A DNA stretch of 37,847 nt from Bacteroidota bacterium. Lineage in GTDB: Bacteria > Bacteroidota > Bacteroidia > UKL13-3. Numbering within the stretch: position 1 is the first letter of the stretch; every line of letters starts with the position of its first letter. The translations under genes and the position numbers were made by a program. The stretch spans positions 1-37,847 of the forward strand of contig CANFSD010000002.1 of assembly GCA_947449515.1 (NCBI GenBank), in the 5' to 3' direction. A model generated the notes under the pieces. The model did no database searches. It was not told the origin of the DNA and was given only the letters and a program-made list of their open reading frames with translations. Below, one piece after another: positions 9,201 to 17,500 of the stretch.

Positions 9201-10973
9201 GTTAATACTAATGGCACCGGTATTATTATTAGACAGCATTCTTACTGCGGTTTGGTATAAATTATTCGAACCAATAAACCACGCGTTATTTCCGCCACCT
9301 AAATAAATGCCGTATGATGGGTTTGAGTTGCTATAATAATTAAAAATATCATTTCCATAAATGGCATTGTATAAGTTAGGTGCAGCAACATTGCCATTTG
9401 AATAAATGGCATAAATAGGCAGGTTTACGGTGTCTTTTATGCTCGAATAAAAAATGAAATTATTGCTGTTTCCATTACTGCCACTTGTGCCCATGAAGCT
9501 AATAACACCTGAATTTATGGAGCTTGATGCACCGCTAATTCTACAATTAAAAATAGTATTATTGGTTGCGTCATTAATATACCTGATAGCAGTTCCAATG
9601 GTATTGGTATTACTTATTTGAATTAAATTTTCGGAACCATAGCCCCCTGCTTTTCCATCAATGGTTAAGTAATCTGTTGTGTTTAAATCAAAGGTAATAT
9701 TGGTGGCAGAAACAAAATTAATAAGCGAAACCACATTGCTACTTGGCCTAAAGGTAACAGTATTTGATGCACTTGTATTAAGGTTGCCAAAGTCTATTGG
9801 ATAGGTCTCCACATTGGCATGGTAAGAGGAGTCAAACTCTAATATTAAACTGCCATATACCCCTTTGTACCTAATATCTGCGTTGGCATTTCCAATACTT
9901 GTATAATCGCAACCCCAAGGACAAATTGTTTTAATACCAGATAATAATCCCGCAGAGGTGCTGGTAAATCCATAGGCAAAATTATTGGGTAAACTTCCCT
10001 CATTGTTTGCATATATCTTAAAGTAGTAATAGCTGCTTGGGTTTAAACCGCTAGGCACATAATGATAGAGAGTGCCTGTTGTGGCAATACTTCCAGAATA
10101 AATAGTACTAACTTTATTAAAGTTTATACTGTCTGTAGACATGTATACCTCGTAATAGGTTTCCGAATTAGAATTGTCTGACCAATCAACCGAAAAGGTA
10201 GTGGCGCCAATGTTTGAGAAGTTGAGCGCTGCTGGTGCAATAGGTGGAATATAATTGGGTACAAAGGCATAAACTTGCCCATTTGCAGGTTTGGTGTTTA
10301 AGCCATTTGCTTCTACTTGGCTATTAGTGTCTGCAGGGTTGGTACCAGTACTAATTAAGGATAGAAAATTCCCTGCTCCAGCAGCTGCGTTGGTAATTCC
10401 TATAGAGGCACTTGGATTAAGTAAGGCACCGGCTTCTTGTCTGTAAATAAATTCTATTTTACTGTCGTATTCATACAGTTTCAATTGAAATGAAATACCA
10501 GCGGCAGTTGCATTATAAACCCATTTGGCATTGAGCCATTGAACAGTAAATATTCTATAAGGTGCAGTACCAGAAATTTGGTAACTAATATTTGTGGTGG
10601 CTGCAAATGCCAAATCATCCCATAAAGGGGCTAAAATAGGGCGCGGTGAAAGTGGAGAGGTGCCTGCACTTAGGTTATTTAAAAAACTATTTAAGGCAGT
10701 AATATTTTGTCCCAATGAAACATATCCATTGGTTGAAATTGATAAAGTAGAATAGGCCTGGCTATTATAAATAAAATTAAATCCAATGGGTACAGCACTC
10801 ATGTATCCTTCATCTGCACCACCTGTAATAACAGCAGGTGTGGAACCTACTAAGGCAGTAAAAACTGTATTAGAAGGACTAAAAGCATAATTTGTAACCG
10901 TTTGAGAATAGTTTTTAGCGGGGTATAAAAAAAACAATACGGGAACAAGTAAATAAGAGGCCAATTTTCTCAT
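3246..10973 (-). CDS. Giant secreted beta-helix protein with FN3, Ig-like and T9SS type A sorting domain
   Basis: The product is 2575 aa with a signal peptide (MRKLASYLLVPVLFFLYPA..., cleavage near residue 23). A beta-sandwich domain typical of Bacteroidota secreted proteins (STNGYVSLG) follows, then a fibronectin type III-like domain at about 240-340. There are two long Asn/Gly/Ile-rich regions with the repeating N-N-x-I rhythm of right-handed parallel beta-helices, at about 345-1100 and 1255-1950. Each ends in a similar cap (VDIGASAG; PDIGSIEF). An Ig-like domain (about 1963-2060), a WTGVNNTNWG...W module (about 2063-2370) and a LPVTLLNF...N-W-x-T linker follow. The C-terminal T9SS type A sorting domain starts at about 2478 (IYPNPF). 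It is exported through Sec and then T9SS, with a surface or released location. No catalytic residues are recognisable, so glycan binding or structure is inferred only. Its own promoter and the terminator upstream suggest a single-gene unit. Confidence 0.9.
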   Translation of the reverse strand: MRKLASYLLVPVLFFLYPAKNYSQTVTNYAFSPSNTVFTALVGSTPAVITGGADEGYMSAVPIGFNFIYNSQAYSTLSISTNGYVSLGQNITALNSFLNNLSAGTSPLSPRPILAPLWDDLAFAATTNISYQISGTAPYRIFTVQWLNAKWVYNATAAGISFQLKLYEYDSKIEFIYRQEAGALLNPSASIGITNAAAGAGNFLSLISTGTNPADTNSQVEANGLNTKPANGQVYAFVPNYIPPIAPAALNFSNIGATTFSVDWSDNSNSETYYEVYMSTDSINFNKVSTIYSGSIATTGTLYHYVPSGLNPSSYYYFKIYANNEGSLPNNFAYGFTSTSAGLLSGIKTICPWGCDYTSIGNANADIRYKGVYGSLILEFDSSYHANVETYPIDFGNLNTSASNTVTFRPSSNVVSLINFVSATNITFDLNTTDYLTIDGKAGGYGSENLIQISNTNTIGTAIRYINDATNNTIFNCRISGASSSINSGVISFMGTSGSNGNSNNFIFYSSIKDTVNLPIYAIYSNGNVAAPNLYNAIYGNDIFNYYSNSNPSYGIYLGGGNNAWFIGSNNLYQTAVRMLSNNNTGAISINSGSNYTLYGNYIGGSQAMCGGNATAYNGSGTVSFLNLNLANTATCLVQANVFQNINLDLNSSTNSILYLANGEFSISGNTIGNTTGTNSIIYKSNAANGLFSPIYLSGGTAYGTVEITANTIGAISIEGTGITQFKGINIAATLPELIISDNLIGSLITPNSICDSSAQSIIGINVSPGSPTNTITGNNIANLSSPSTSSTSRINGIYLNATGTVTLSSNNIFNLSYAGSSVTTGINAPIIGILHNASGLNQTCANNTVFGLFATNTILASAATGIYYAGTSAGTNVLANNFVHGISSNSTGPAIINGIYNGSSGVAVYNNRVRLGIDTIGASIDANHNFIGINDAGNANAYLHNTVHIGGTVISAGFNNSYAFYNSVGSTGTRTIANNIFSNIRSNTLGSGKNYAIFLSTGTITGLNMNYNIYYAPGVGGVIGRYGSTDYLIMNNWRTATFNDYNSGLGNPNFVSPNSGSVSINLKVQSPTPAEAAGTPLNTISEDYEGNIRANNSPVDIGASAGNYMPVDLFPPTITYTPLNNTTSTGNRTLSVRISDIGTGIRNSASLQPRIWYRRILPTATSWFSNTGVLTSGTTINGTWNFVIDYTTTGPGALGQQFQYYIVAQDSAPVSNISFNPFPGANHSSVNAQVSAPNTPFSYAIVNALPNTILVGTGQTYTTLTGAGGLFTSINNSTLSANTVATIVSDITEPGTFALTNAGMGVFNLLIKPDNTQRTLSGSLVTGGTGLIAINGAKGLCIDGGASKNLIIKNKIGTTPSATTAPALQLLNANNDTIRNCIIESNAASTSYATLVLNTNTITGSSAGNQISNCVIRPADNSNTNAPSTAILINSAAGNISNSSLVSNTISDFVNYGIYIANVGSNIYLGDPNDSTKGNSIYQTTSRAAHYNILIGSGSGHILSNNAIYSSPGISHTGAVYGIYVYNNLNNITLQNNSIGGCNRVRALAPYNNAATFWGIYFGGGSNGTSIIRNNQISNFGISTISNFTGIYVASGNVNLDKNTIGGAAFTLDAFDTISCNGDFYGIRNLSAANISLNNNTVSNICSYGSGFSIGMSIEAGVSDITGNTVRDITSFMTNITSPDYSCNGIRFAANTAGNNIENNLVYNLKNLSNNASVCVSGITITSALSNSNIHRNRIYNLSAEGTTIGGSSPIIRGLYISAAGNANYANNQISIRSSVIGTQPRIRGIEVYTGGGLNTFYHNSVYIGGTASNANNSSAFYRNTTVATASVLLKNNILFNERNAPGSHYALTANFNSNIINDYNLLVSPLASACVEYPLGTPKTIASWNSIAGNPLNNLYNTSSQLNISNFFPLYLNGDLSTNACRVSNNGAYTPINNDYNNATRSMTPDIGSIEFTTSTGSASIVSQPNSVSISCGPATAQFTISTSGYGNIYQWEENRGSGWSALVNNAIYAGVKTNQLTISNAGASMNNYQYRCIFTGACLPAVVSNVVTLSVSNTNIWTGVNNTNWGNPLNWSCGVIPTATTDVLINNVTNLPIIIDGGRLCNNLTIATGASLTLNNVASALSIYGQVAILGSMINTSGMVSFTGGGQQIIPGITYYNLTLNNSNGAKLGASTNILGTLNFLNGILDIGTYDLTLLGTGSSITGSNASKYIATTGLGTLNIQNIGSGGRSSNVLFPVGSNSNSYTPASITNLGAMDEFKVRVMSGVNLIYNALLVPSGTALNSNVVNLSWAINEGVTGGSNASISLQWNLQDELSGFTRSNCYMARYTGSAWTPGLAAAATGINPYTKTVSSLTNFSLFGVGSGGSLPVTLLNFTGNKLEANAEVNWHTSSEVNCSNFELERSLDGKKFETISILQAAGNSETIKHYQYLDKGIFTNGIATIYYRLKMIDFDGSYVYSKTIQLINENNNEEQTSIYPNPFTDIAHIEIKSNFKQSSKMSLFSISGELLYEKNILLEEGLNRFGIIDLQLNPSLQKTAAQNAVFLTLNPGIYFICIESPTYKNVFKLIKR

Positions 10974-10994
10974 AATCTACTGAACTATAATAAG

Positions 10995-11023
10995 TAAAGA
11001 TAGTAATTATTTGGAAAATCAAA
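10995..11023 (-). promoter_or_regulatory. Candidate promoter of the giant beta-helix gene
   Basis: On the minus strand a TTTG (11023-11020) is followed after 17 nt by TATCTTTA (11002-10995), one base off TAnnTTTG. This would start transcription about 16 nt before the ATG at 10973. Confidence 0.38.
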
Positions 11024-11090
11024 AATTTGAAAGCCCTTGGCTATAAATTTTTTTATGTTTTTTTAATCCATTCTTGAAAATTTTTGGGCA

Positions 11091-11128
11091 AAAAAAAACC
11101 CAGTGAAACTTTTGTCTCACCGGGTTTT
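11091..11128 (-). terminator. Rho-independent terminator of the downstream SprB-repeat gene
   Basis: The arms 11115-11128 and 11095-11108 pair in the minus-strand RNA over 14 bp, with two G-U wobbles and a CAAAAG loop. They end in a run of eight U (11098-11091). In the plus-strand RNA the wobbles become A-C mismatches, so the hairpin works best for the minus-strand gene that stops at 11145. Confidence 0.85.
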
Positions 11129-11144
11129 AGTTATTAAACCTTTA

Positions 11145-14100
11145 TTATTTAATCATGATTAGTTTTTGAATAACGGTTTCTTTATCTGAAGTAAATCTAC
11201 AGAAGTAAGCACCACTGCTTAAATTTTCTGTATTTACATTTACATCATAAGTTCCGTTTTCTTTAACGTTACCATTAAACAATACTGCTACTCTTACACC
11301 TTCTGCGTTGTATAATTCAACCACAGCTTGTGAAGCATATTTGCTAGTAAAGTTAACAGCCAAATTGCTGCTGAAAGGATTAGGGTAGCAAGTCATAGTA
11401 GACGCACTTACAATACCTTTGTTTTCAACTGCATTGCTAGTAGCACCTGTTTTACCTTGTACGCATGAGCAAACCAAGTTGCCATAATTATGGCTGTGGT
11501 CTTCATCATCATCTTCATCTTCATCATCATTGTTGAAGTTTTCATCCAAATGCTTAGCAGTATTTTTAACATTAGCTAAGGTATAGCCACTGCCACAAGG
11601 AACACCACCCAATGCATTGTTTGCCAATGTTAAGAATTGGTTCAAGGTTAATCCATTAAATGGATGTGAGCCGCTTCCAGTTTCATAAATAACTAAATCA
11701 CCAATATGTGTAGAAGAAGGTGAGAAAGCCGTGAAATAAAGATCAAAAGACACATTCAATTTTAGAACCAATAATTCAATTGCCAAGCGGTTATTGCTGC
11801 TACTTGGATTGGTGTAATTACCAGAAATAGAAGTGCAATGTGAATCATCATCATCATCATTGTTTAAGAAATTATGTACTGCCAAGGCATTTGTAAAGGT
11901 ATAGGTATTAGAACCCGAACCAATTACAATTCCGTTAGGGAATACGCTTGAAAAATTAGCATTTAAATAGGTATGTCTAGAATACCATTTTTCTCTGGTA
12001 TATGTTTTAAATACACCACAAGTAGTTGAAGATGGAGTATTAATAGTAATTGTTTTTGTTGCAGTGCAAGAATTTGCATCTGTTACAGTAACATTATAAA
12101 TACCGGTTGTTCTACCAGACCAAGTTGCTGTTGTAGTTATTCCAGATACACCTGTTTTGGTCCAAGCATAAGCAAATGGAGCTGTTCCACCAGTTACATT
12201 GGCTGTTAAAGCGCCGTTGCTACCGGTAAAACATTGTAGGTTCGAACTAATTGTTACAGCTAAAGTTGCAGGTTGTGAAATGGTTTTGGCATCACCATTA
12301 GCTGTACATCCGTTTGCATCAGTAACATTTAAAGTATAATTACCAGGAGCTAATCCATTTCTGTCTTCGTTTGTAATAGATGAATTATCTGCCCAAACCA
12401 AAGAATAAGGAGTTGTTCCACCAGCAACAGTCATGTCTATGCTACCATTGCTTAAACCATTACAAGTTACATTGGTTGAATTACCAGAAACACTAAGTGC
12501 AGCACTAGGTTGTGTGATTGTTTTTGCCCCGCTATTAGCTGTACATCCGTTTGCATCAGTAACATTTAAAGTATAGCTACCAGGAGCTAATCCAGTTCTG
12601 TGTCCGTTTGTAATAGATGAATTATCTGCCCAAACTAAAGTATAAGGAGTTGTTCCACCAGTAACAGTTAAATCAATGCTTCCATTGTTTAAACCAAAGC
12701 AGCTTACATTGCTTGATGAGCCAGTTACACTAAGTGCAGCAATAGGTTGCGAAATAGCAATCTGAGCAGTTTTTGTACAACCTTTTAAATCTGTAATTGT
12801 ATAGTTATAGTTACCAGCAGTTAAATCAGTTGCACTATTGCTTGTATTACTTGATACACCAGTACCAGTCCAAGCATAAGTAAACGAACCATTTCCGCCA
12901 GCAACATTACTTAGCGTAATTGAACCACTATTTCCACCAAAGCAAGAAACATTGGTTGAGGCAACTGTTGCAGAAATTACAGCAGGTTCGGTAATGGTTT
13001 GAGGACCACTACCAGCAGTACAAAGATTTGCATCGGTTACAGTTAACGTATAGTTACCAGAAGCTAATCCAGTTCTATCTTTTGTATTTTCATTATCATT
13101 CCATGTATAGCTATATGGAGTTGTTCCACCAGCAACAGTTACATCAATGCTACCATTGTTTAAACCATTACAAGAAACTACAGTTGGAGTGCTAACTATA
13201 CTTAAAGCTGCACTTGGTTGCCCAATTGTTTTGTTAAAAACAGCAGAACAAGCTTTAACATCAGTAATGGTTAAACTATAACTTCCAGCACTAAGGTTAC
13301 TCAAGCTTGCTGTATTAGCAGAATTTGACCAGCTATAGCTATAAGTTCCATTACCGCCATTTACATTAGTTGTAGCAATAGATCCAGTTGAATTACCAAA
13401 ACATTTTACATCAGTTGCAGTTAAATCTGCAGTAATTGCACTTGGTGTGGTAATCGTTACAGTTTTGGTTACTGTTTGGTTCGCACCGTCAACAATAACT
13501 ACACTGTATGTACCAGCTGCCAAAGTAGAAATGGTATTTGTTTTTGCAGTTGTATTCCAAGTTACATTGTAGGGTGGAACACCGCTTGTAATAGCCAATG
13601 TAGCAGAACCGTTTGTAGAATAAGAACATGTATTGTTTACCCCTGTAACGCTGGCCCAAAGTGGTGGCGTACAGTTTAACAATGCTGCGTTTTCATCCTC
13701 ATCATGGTCTTCTTCACTTTCATTATCCTTTCTAAAGTTTTCATTGATCTTTTTTGCCATAACACTTACCTGAGCAGGAGTGTAAGGACTAGCGCCTCCA
13801 CCTAAAACTGTATTAGCTGCAGCCAAGAACTGGCGTACAGTTAATCCATTAAATGGCGAAGCTGTTAAGATAATGGTCATGTCGCCAATATGGTTAGCTG
13901 GAGCCGAGAAAGATGCCACAGCATCATCCATTGCCACATTTAAAGTCAAGGCAACAATCTCACCTGCCAACCTGCCACCGTAAGTAGAGGTAGGGTTAGT
14001 TGAAGTGCTGTTTAAAGCATGCGGTGTTCCTTCTTGTGGTAAGAAGTTTTTAATAGCTGTTTTTGAGTTAAGTGTAAGCTTGTAACCGGTATTGCTACCT

Positions 14101-14348
14101 ACAACCAATCCACTTGGAAACACAGTGCTAAAGTTTAAAGTTAGTAAATTAGTAGATCCGGATGCTTTTGCAATTTCATCCCATCTTTCTTGGGTGTTTG
14201 ATACAAAACCAGTACAGTAGTTTACACCTCTGTTTTCCTTTTCGTGATCGTCAAATTTTAGAGTTCTGGCTAAAGAGCTCTTTGCTTGGATTGTTGGGAC
14301 CAACCATAAGGCCAGTGCCCACAACATTAATAGTTGTTTTTTATTCAT
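11145..14348 (-). CDS. SprB-repeat T9SS surface protein, paralog A (1067 aa)
   Basis: The signal peptide (MNKKQLLMLWALALWLVP) is nearly the same as in the upstream paralog. Residues about 44-222 form an unnamed domain (CTGF...NFSTVFPSGLVVG...RLAGE...HIGDM...FNGLTVRQFL...INENF). Seven SprB-type repeats follow at about 236-770; each has a Cys near its start, a GG-T-x-PY or GGNG turn, a Trp and an AG-x-Y-x-x-x-(V/I)-x-D-x-x-x-C motif. A second copy of the flanking domain lies at about 776-965, with acidic and His-rich inserts. A T9SS type A sorting domain (MTCYPNPFSSNLAV) ends the protein. SprB of Flavobacterium is a gliding adhesin with the same repeats, but many repeat proteins have no gliding role and the tail here is type A, so adhesion is only an inference. 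It has a strong terminator downstream. Confidence 0.9.
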   Translation of the reverse strand: MNKKQLLMLWALALWLVPTIQAKSSLARTLKFDDHEKENRGVNYCTGFVSNTQERWDEIAKASGSTNLLTLNFSTVFPSGLVVGSNTGYKLTLNSKTAIKNFLPQEGTPHALNSTSTNPTSTYGGRLAGEIVALTLNVAMDDAVASFSAPANHIGDMTIILTASPFNGLTVRQFLAAANTVLGGGASPYTPAQVSVMAKKINENFRKDNESEEDHDEDENAALLNCTPPLWASVTGVNNTCSYSTNGSATLAITSGVPPYNVTWNTTAKTNTISTLAAGTYSVVIVDGANQTVTKTVTITTPSAITADLTATDVKCFGNSTGSIATTNVNGGNGTYSYSWSNSANTASLSNLSAGSYSLTITDVKACSAVFNKTIGQPSAALSIVSTPTVVSCNGLNNGSIDVTVAGGTTPYSYTWNDNENTKDRTGLASGNYTLTVTDANLCTAGSGPQTITEPAVISATVASTNVSCFGGNSGSITLSNVAGGNGSFTYAWTGTGVSSNTSNSATDLTAGNYNYTITDLKGCTKTAQIAISQPIAALSVTGSSSNVSCFGLNNGSIDLTVTGGTTPYTLVWADNSSITNGHRTGLAPGSYTLNVTDANGCTANSGAKTITQPSAALSVSGNSTNVTCNGLSNGSIDMTVAGGTTPYSLVWADNSSITNEDRNGLAPGNYTLNVTDANGCTANGDAKTISQPATLAVTISSNLQCFTGSNGALTANVTGGTAPFAYAWTKTGVSGITTTATWSGRTTGIYNVTVTDANSCTATKTITINTPSSTTCGVFKTYTREKWYSRHTYLNANFSSVFPNGIVIGSGSNTYTFTNALAVHNFLNNDDDDDSHCTSISGNYTNPSSSNNRLAIELLVLKLNVSFDLYFTAFSPSSTHIGDLVIYETGSGSHPFNGLTLNQFLTLANNALGGVPCGSGYTLANVKNTAKHLDENFNNDDEDEDDDEDHSHNYGNLVCSCVQGKTGATSNAVENKGIVSASTMTCYPNPFSSNLAVNFTSKYASQAVVELYNAEGVRVAVLFNGNVKENGTYDVNVNTENLSSGAYFCRFTSDKETVIQKLIMIK
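12301..12774 (-). repeat. Tandem duplication of a 237-bp SprB-repeat unit
   Basis: Two adjacent units, 12301-12537 and 12538-12774, begin with the same GCTGTACATCCGTTTGCAT and stay highly similar for at least 130 bp, then more loosely. The period of 237 bp equals 79 codons, one SprB repeat with its linker. The high identity at DNA level marks a recent in-frame duplication inside paralog A. Confidence 0.85.
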
Positions 14349-14397
14349 ATATGTTTTTTAAGGGGTTTTTAAATTGTTGAAAAGGCTAAAAACACAA

Positions 14398-14430
14398 AAA
14401 CATTAGTCTCCGTTTTGGAGGCTAATGTTT
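14398..14430. other. Strong hairpin between the two SprB-repeat genes
   Basis: Arms 14398-14411 and 14417-14430 form a 14-bp stem around a 5-nt loop. The single non-Watson-Crick pair is U-G if read from the plus strand and C-A if read from the minus strand. It sits 50 bp upstream of the start of paralog A and 31 bp beyond the terminator of paralog B. It could be a second terminator or a leader element. Confidence 0.55.
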
Positions 14431-14460
14431 TGTTTTTCAATCATTAAACAAATAAAGATT

Positions 14461-14488
14461 TAAGGGAGCCCCGTTAAAGGGCTCCTTA
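14461..14488 (-). terminator. Terminator of SprB-repeat paralog B
   Basis: Arms 14461-14471 and 14479-14488 (TAAGGAGCCC and complement with one bulged base) surround a 7-nt loop. They lie 17 bp after the stop of the 1145-aa gene. The following minus-strand sequence is U-rich (AAAUCUUUAUUU). Confidence 0.65.
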
Positions 14489-14504
14489 ATTTTGAACCTT
14501 TATC

Positions 14505-17500
14505 TTATTTAATCATGATAAGCTTTTGTACCAAAGTTTCATTCTCAGATGCGAATCTGCAGAAATAAGCTCCAGCACTTAGGTTTTCAGTATTTACATT
14601 TACATCGTAAGTTCCGTTTTCATTTACGTTTCCGTTAAACAATACAGCTACTCTTACACCTTCAGCGTTGTATAATTCTACAACAGCCTGCGCGTTAAAT
14701 TTGCTAGTAAAGCTAACAGCTAATTTGTTGCTGAAAGGGTTAGGATAGCAAGTCATAGTTGAATTACTAATTGTACCTTTTTTAGCAACTGGACCGTTTG
14801 GATCTTCACCAGTTTTGTTTTGAATGCAAGGGCAAACTAAGTTACCATGGTTCTCATTGTGGTCATTATCGCAATGTTCATCATCATCTTCGCTTTCGCC
14901 ACTTTCGTGGTGGAAATTGTTATCTAAGTTTTTAGCAGTGTTTTTTACATGTGCTAAAGTATAGCCACTTCCGCAAGGAACACCACCCAAAGCATTGTTC
15001 GCTAAAGTGATAAATTCATTTAACGACAAGCCATTGAAATGGGCATTGCTTCCGTTTTCATAGATTACTAAATCACCTAATTTGGTTGTTGATGGAGAAA
15101 ACGCAGGGAAATAGTTGTCAAATCCTACATTTAATTTCAAAACCAATAATTCAATGGCCAAACGGTTATTGCTTGAACCTGGGTTAATGGTATGACCAGA
15201 AATAGAACTACAATGTGAATCATCATCATCATCGTTGCCTAAGAAGTTACGAACTGCAGTTGCAGTGGTAAAGGTGTATTTATTAGAACCTGCACCAATA
15301 ACAATTCCATTAGGGAATACAGTAGCAAAATTAGCTGTTATATAACTGCCACGTTTTTCGCTCCAAGTTTCTCTTTCATAAGTTTTAAAAATACCACAAG
15401 TATTTGAAGATGGTGGGTTGATAGTAATAGATTTTGTTGCAGTACAGCTGTTTGCATCTGTTACAACTACACTGTAAGTACCTGCATTTCTACCAGCCCA
15501 TGTTGCAGTGCTTGCAGTTATTGCCGAACCAGTTTTAGTCCAAGCATAGCTAGCATATGGAGTTGAACCACCGCTTACATTTGCAGTGATAGCACCATTG
15601 CTACCTGTATAGCATAACAAATTACTGCTAATAGTTACTGCTAATACTGAAGGTTGTGAAACAACTACGTCAGCAGATTTTACGCAACCGTTTTCGTCTG
15701 TAACAGTATAGTTATAAGTGCTTGCACTTAAACCACTAATAGTATTGCTTGTTGAAGCATTGCTTCTCCATGCATAAGTCATATCACCAGTTCCTCCAGT
15801 TACACTCAAAACAATTGAACCATTTGAACCAGCGTTACAAGCTACGTTTGTAACGTTAGGTGTTACTGCTAAGGCAGCAGCTGGCTGAGTAATGGTACGT
15901 GGTGCGGTTAAAGTACATCCATTCGCATCTGTAATGGTTACAGAATAAGTACCTGCATATAGATTTTCTAAGCGGTTTCCTTTGTAATCAGAATTTGCAT
16001 AGCTGTATTGGTAAGGATATGTTCCTCCAAATGGAGCAAATTCAATTTTACCAGTTGCATCACCATAACATTTCACATTAAAAATATCTGCATTGGTAGC
16101 CAATACATTTGGTTCAGTAACAGTAAAAGTTTCGGTAGCAGTACAAGCGTTAGCATCAGTTACAACCAAAGTATAATCGCCAGCTGCCAAATTGCTTAAG
16201 TCTTCTGTTGAAGCAGAAGTAGCACCTGTCCAACTATAAGTATAATTGCTTACACCGCCTGTTATATCAATTGCAATAGCACCATTGGATTCGCCATGGC
16301 ATTTTACATTGGTAGCATTTCCAGTAATCACCAATTTAGTTGGTTCAGTAATTGTTGCTTCCACTGCAGTAGTACAAGCTTTTGCATCTGTAACAATAAC
16401 TGAATATTTACCAGCAACTAAATCGCTGATATCTTCAGAAGTTGCGGTATTTGACCAATTAAAAGTATTTGAGCCATTACCACCGGTTACGGTTAAATCA
16501 ATAGCGCCGTTATTGCCATCTTTACACAATACATTGGTTTGTGAAGTTGATGCGTTTAATATAGCAGGTTCTGTAATGGTTTGAGTGCTGCCAGTTGCTG
16601 TACATGCATTCGCATCTGTTACAGTTACTGTATAGCTTCCTGGAGTCAATGCGCTTCTGTCTTCAGTAGTTGCATTGTCATTCCATAAGTAACTATAAGC
16701 ACCAGTGCCACCAGTAACCGCCATATCAATGCTACCATTGTTTAAACCATTACAAGTTACAGCTGTTGCTGTTCCAGTAACGTTTAAAGCGGCAACAGGT
16801 TGGCTAATGCTTTTGTTTGCTTTAGCAATACAAGCGTTCGCATCAGTTACAGTTAATTCATAGTTGCCAGCAGCTATATTGCTGATGGTTGAAGTTGTTG
16901 CAGTATTAGACCAGCTATAGCTATAAGCACCGGTGCCACCGCTAACATTAGCAGCTATGCTACCAGTTGAAGCGCCAAAACATTTCACATCTGTTGCAGT
17001 TAATCCAATTGCAATTACACTAGGAGTAGTGATTGTTACCGATTTAGTTGCAGTCTGGTTCGCACCGTCTTTAATAGTTACGGTATAAGTACCAGCAGTT
17101 AAACCTGTAATAGTATTTGTAGTTGCCGAATTGCTCCACAATACAGTATAAGGTGGAACACCGCTAGTAATTGCTAAAGTAGCAGATGCATTTGAAGAAT
17201 ATGAACATGTATTATTTACACCAGTAACGCTTGTCCATAATGGCGGCGTACAGTTTAATAATCCTTTGTTTTGCTTATCATTTTCTTCGTCATTTTCTTT
17301 GCCTTTTTTGAAATTTTCGTTAATCTTCTTAGCCATATTGCAAACTTGTGATGCAGTATAGGTGCTAGAGCAACCACCTAAAACGTTATTTGCAACCGCC
17401 AAAAACTGACGAACAGTTAAACCATAAAAGGGAGACGATACCAACTGAATGGTCATGTCGCCAATGTGATTTTCTGGTGCAGAAAATGAAGGAATAGCAT

